This document shows positions 60,070-64,000 of a stretch of 64,000 nt of DNA, one piece after another (the first letter of the stretch is position 1; the number at the start of each line of letters is the position of its first letter). Under the pieces are notes generated by a model. It ran no database searches, was not told the origin of the DNA, and saw nothing but the letters and a program-made list of their open reading frames with translations. The position numbers and the translations under genes are program-made. The DNA is from Thunnus maccoyii (lineage: Eukaryota > Chordata > Actinopteri > Scombriformes > Scombridae): the NCBI RefSeq assembly GCF_910596095.1, contig NC_056546.1:15321925-15385924 (forward strand). Reading direction: 5' to 3'.

Positions 60070-60243
60070 GAAGCATGATTACACGATGACTCGGAGTCAC
60101 ACAGAAGACAAATAACTGTCTGTTCCATGTTTGACTTCGAAACACCCTCGAAGCATGTTGCACAAAGTATTAGAGCGACTGATCAAACACTGACGGGGGA
60201 AATTGTCACGAATGGTGGTAAACAACATCAGATAAGCAAACAG

Positions 60244-60440
60244 CCAATGGGATATTCAGAGCTGGAGGCATGAATTTTTCCATCGACCAATTGCTTTAAA
60301 ACGACGTCGGAATAGGCAATAAGAAGAGGACTTCAGTAACCAGGGACCGTAACGCACCAGTTACGCATCTTTCTATTTTCATCGGCACCTACATCTCTCA
60401 GTTCCCGGATCCGCTGCAGCTGTGGTACCTTCAGCACACG
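60244..60440 (+). promoter_or_regulatory. scd promoter with two CCAAT boxes and noncoding first exon
   Basis: CCAAT occurs at 60244-60248 and 60287-60291, with a TTTAAAA box at about 60295-60301. NF-Y sites next to SREBP sites are established in vertebrate SCD promoters; I could not identify a sterol element with confidence. The donor ACG then GTGAGT at 60441 and the acceptor TTACAG ending at 60701 indicate a noncoding first exon ending at 60440, probably starting near 60325-60340. Confidence 0.6.
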
Positions 60441-60552
60441 GTGAGTATAGGCGCAACCTGCTGAAGCAGCCATTTAAAAACTGAAATAAAACGCAACTGA
60501 ATGCACATTTTTAGCTGCCGCTTGTACACGGCCAGCCGCCGTACCTTCCTCT

Positions 60553-60617
60553 TTCTCTCTCTCTCTCTCTCGCTCTCTCTCTCTCTCTTTCGCTCTCTCT
60601 CTCGCTCTCTCTCTCTC
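60553..60617. repeat. (CT)n microsatellite in scd intron 1
   Basis: CT-rich tract with CG interruptions between the noncoding exon and the start-codon exon. Confidence 0.9.
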
Positions 60618-60716
60618 CGTTTCTGCATCCCACCGTGCGCATTTACGAAACCAACTGAGCTACATCTCTTTTTTTCTCTCTGCTGCGCACTGCTGTTACA
60701 GAACCACTTCAGCGAA

Positions 60717-63700
60717 ATGACCGAAACGGAAACCAGAAATCATCACGATGGCAAGCAACAGAACGGAGATACCATGGCAGAAACATCGACGGTAGAGGAT
60801 GTTTTTGACGACACCTATAAAGAAAAAGAAGGTCCCAAACCGCCGAGGATACTAGTGTGGAGAAATATCATACTTATGTCCCTCTTACATGTCGGTGCGC
60901 TTTACGGACTGACCGTCATCCCTTCCGCATCGGCGTTAACTCTTGCTTGGAGTAAGTATTTACAGTAAATACAGTAGCAGGCTTGACTTTGCAGCATTTT
61001 TAGTGTGTTTTTTTCCCTCCCTGCAGGCCACAGCCAGAGAACAGAATGTGCTGATATTGTGTGATCATTGCAAACCACAGGACATGTAGGGCTACACAGC
61101 CTGGGGTGTCATGCCAGTGGGAATAATGGAGAATGAGTCACTCAGGCCTTGTAATTTCCATCATACACATCCCATGCTTGTGAGCCTCCAAATCTATATT
61201 TGGCCTCTTTACAGAGCTAAAAACCTGTGGCAGATTGTGAACTATTTGGGCTTGTGGGAATGTGATGGATGTCCCAAAATTAGAAGCATGTGGATTTCAG
61301 ACTTAGTAGCCAAACTGTTTACAGAATAAATAGAATTTGTTGCCCTATATACAGTATGTAGACTATTGCAGCATGACTCAAATTCCTGAACAGTCTCAAC
61401 TTTGTTTCCACTCTGGCACTGCATAATTTTCCCCTCTCTTTGCAATGCTGAGCTGCATATTATTTCACCGCTGAAGACAAAGCACAATCACCATTCCCAT
61501 AGACATCCCATTGTGAACTGCGTGGCACCACAACAGAATGTTCTTTGCCAGCCAGAAGCCCCCGGTTCTCAAATCCTGGGTAGCCTTGTCTAGGCTTCAC
61601 ATAGAAACACATTCAGCAGTTTTGCAACAACAAAAGTGTGAGGGGCAGACCTGCCTGCTCCCACCGTCCCATCTCCCCACACTTTGCTCATGACAGCGAG
61701 GCCTGGGTGTAATGGAAAGAACATGGTGTCCCAGTAACTCTGCTCTCACGGGTGTAAAATTAATCTCAGTGTGGTAGTGACAGTTTCCCTTAAATGTCTG
61801 TCCTTTTCACCCTCCCTTTCTCCCAGCTGTGGTGTGCTTCCTCATCAGCGCTCTCGGTGTGACTGCCGGTGCACACAGATTATGGAGCCACAGATCCTAC
61901 AAGGCCTCCTCTCCCCTGCGAGTCTTCCTCGCTATCGCCAACTCCATGGCCTTTCAGGTAAAACTGAAAAAATTAAATATTCCACGTGTGTTCGCATTTA
62001 TGTCATTTTATGCTTATTATTGATTAGATTTACTGCATTTATTACCAAAAAAGTGGAAACGGGACGGTTTTCACGTAATATTGTATAATTTCAGTAACAT
62101 TATGTAATCTGAGTGATATGTGTTTATTCTTTCGTAACCACCTGATCCCTGATGTGATGTAATTCTCTCTGTTTGTGTTCGCGCAGAATGACATATACGA
62201 ATGGGCGAGGGACCACCGCGTCCACCACAAGTATTCCGAGACGGACGCAGACCCCCACAATGCCATGCGGGGTTTCTTCTTCGCCCACATCGGTTGGTTG
62301 TTGGTTCGCAAGCATCCTGACGTCATTGAAAAGGGACGAAAACTGGAGCTCACAGACCTGAAGGCAGATAAAGTGGTCATGTTCCAAAGGCGGTGAGCAA
62401 ACACTGTTTGTCTTTGGTTTTACTGCTTGCTCAGGTCAAATTTGTCTTTCTGATTGGATCTGCTCAAATATACTGAGGAAGCTCTCACTAACGGAGGACT
62501 TTTCTTTGCAGTCATACATAAGCACTAAATACGCTTAATTTCTTGGATGTTAAAGGGCATTTGGGGGCATTGATATTAGGACTCCTCCCTTGATGTTTCA
62601 TTCAGTTAGGATCGCAGCAGCACAAAAAAATGAAAGCAATAACTTCCAGTATTCTTGAACTAGGGTAACAACAAGCTATTTACGGCTAGATTATGATGAG
62701 ACACTCTTATTGAACACATCTGCAAAAAATATCTATTTTATACGTTTATTTCAATACATTTTAATATCTCAATATTGCAACTAAATTGCGATTGAGAAAT
62801 TAAAAACACTTAGAGAAAGATCACAGTCATCATTTAATAATAAAAATGTCAACACTGCCCACTAGTGCGAAACAGACCATGAACCTGCACCATCACCCAT
62901 CCATCACCCTGACCTCCACACCTTCACTAAGCAAAGCAATATAAAAATGTCACACTACATCCTGCATCGGCACTGAATGTTGCCGCTGAATACATCGCTA
63001 TATTGCTGCTCATGCAAAATAGTTACATATGAATGTATCGGCAGGCTTTGTGTCTTGTTGATAAAGTCATTTGCCCTCTGGCCCTAACTGCACAGGATGT
63101 TGTAGTCTGGGTTACAGTGGCCATGATAACACTTTAGGGACAGATCTACTGATAAGGGATGCTTTTTGCACCAGGGACAGAATCGTAGCATGCCCAAGCA
63201 GTGTCCACTGGCTGGTCATTTGTCAACATTTCTACTCCTCTGGAAGCAGTCCCAGATTTTCACTGCTGCACTCACGCAAAAGGGATTCACACTGACCAGA
63301 GCCACCCAATTAGAAGACTCTGTGAACTGTGTACTGTGTACTGATATCCAAATTGTCCGGAGATAATAATGTTAATATGTTTACATTTGCCCTCATAACA
63401 ATGTAGAATTAAATTGGTAGCCCGACACTGGTGCAGATTTTTATTGTATATTATCAATCAAATCATGTCAATTTATACACATGAGATGCAATTTTGCCTT
63501 TCACTACCATTTAGAGTGTGTTGTGGGTGTGCTGTGTGACTTTTGTCAATACAACAAAAGAAGATTTAATCTCAAAAGATAATTTTTAAAAGTCATATCT
63601 ATTTTATTTCATTCCAGGTGAGAATGGATCTGGTGTGAAATATATATTTTTTTCTTTCATTTCAGGCACTACAAGCTCTCTGTGTTGATATTTTGCTTCT

Positions 63701-63898
63701 TGGTGCCCATGTTTGTCCCCTGGTACTTCTGGGGTGAATCCCTCCATGTGGGATACTTCCTCCCTGGACTCCTGAGATACGCTCTGGTGCTCAATGCCAC
63801 CTGGCTAGTCAACAGCGCTGCACACATGTGGGGCAACAGGCCTTATGACCGCACCATTAATCCGAGGGAAAACCCACTGGTTGCTCTCAGCGCCATAG
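60717..63898 (+). CDS. scd: Stearoyl-CoA desaturase (delta-9 desaturase), 5' exons only
   Basis: ER-membrane di-iron enzyme that makes oleoyl- and palmitoleoyl-CoA from saturated acyl-CoA. Four coding exons are present: 60717-60951, 61827-61957, 62187-62392 and 63666-63898; the rest lies beyond the window. Phases join cleanly and give 268 residues so far (family about 330-360). Seen: EGPKPPRILVWRNIILMSLL leading to membrane segment 1; histidine box I HRLWSH (His95 to His100); box II HRVHH (132-136); the SETDADPHNAMRGFFFAHIG block; membrane segments in VLIFCFLVPMFVPWYFWG; NSAAHMWGNRPYD near the end. The third histidine box (HNYHH type) should be in the next exon, outside the window. Teleosts often carry two scd paralogs; I cannot tell which this is. 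The ATG at 60717 is 15 nt inside its exon. Confidence 0.95.
62393..63665. other. scd intron, no other gene recognised
   Basis: AT-rich intronic sequence between the exons at 62187-62392 and 63666-63898. No repeat family recognised with confidence. Confidence 0.45.
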
Positions 63899-64000
63899 GT
63901 AAAGAAACTACATGTTCACTACTAATCACCTATGATAACGTGTATATGCTTCATTGTGAATATCTAAACATTTTTGCATTGTTCAGTGTCTTTTTGTGCC

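Overview
This 64 kb window is vertebrate nuclear DNA and almost certainly comes from a ray-finned fish. The genes have spliced exons with GT-AG introns. The protein segments match vertebrate families almost residue for residue. The spaces between genes hold dinucleotide microsatellites and the short inverted-repeat elements common in percomorph teleosts. The species cannot be named from the sequence. Gene names below rest on reading the translated exons against remembered family sequences, with no database search.

Layout. (1) 9-2250, + strand: the last three coding exons and 3' UTR of a SAR1 GTPase (COPII coat), 5' end outside the window. (2) 3606-6817, +: complete tysnd1, the peroxisomal matrix-processing protease, ending in the PTS1 signal SKL. 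(3) 9363-39938, -: complete spock2 (testican-2), 11 coding exons over about 30 kb, including a 9-nt microexon; its introns carry most of the repeats, including a ~4 kb decayed L1-type LINE. (4) 40-48 kb: intergenic, with two TTAA-flanked MITEs in opposite orientation. (5) 48329-49255, +: ddit4 (REDD1), the stress-induced mTORC1 inhibitor, with a compact promoter. (6) 51149-55409, -: dnajb12, an ER-membrane Hsp40, with a probable 3' UTR intron. (7) 55628-57338, +: trmt2b, a mitochondrial tRNA/rRNA m5U methyltransferase, head-to-head with dnajb12 (218 bp between start codons). (8) 60244 to the window end, +: scd (delta-9 stearoyl-CoA desaturase), promoter, probable noncoding exon and the first four coding exons; the 3' part is outside.

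The order sar1-tysnd1 ... spock2-ddit4-dnajb12 resembles human 10q22. Human SCD lies elsewhere on chromosome 10 and human TRMT2B on the X, so those two adjacencies look fish-specific. The genes form no functional cluster; they are neighbours by ancestry. Most of the remaining sequence is introns and dispersed non-autonomous DNA transposons. I found no tRNA, rRNA, CRISPR or virus-derived coding element. Nothing here amounts to a new biological system; the points most worth a second look are the microexon, the shared dnajb12/trmt2b promoter and transposon pieces lying at splice sites, poly(A) sites and promoters.
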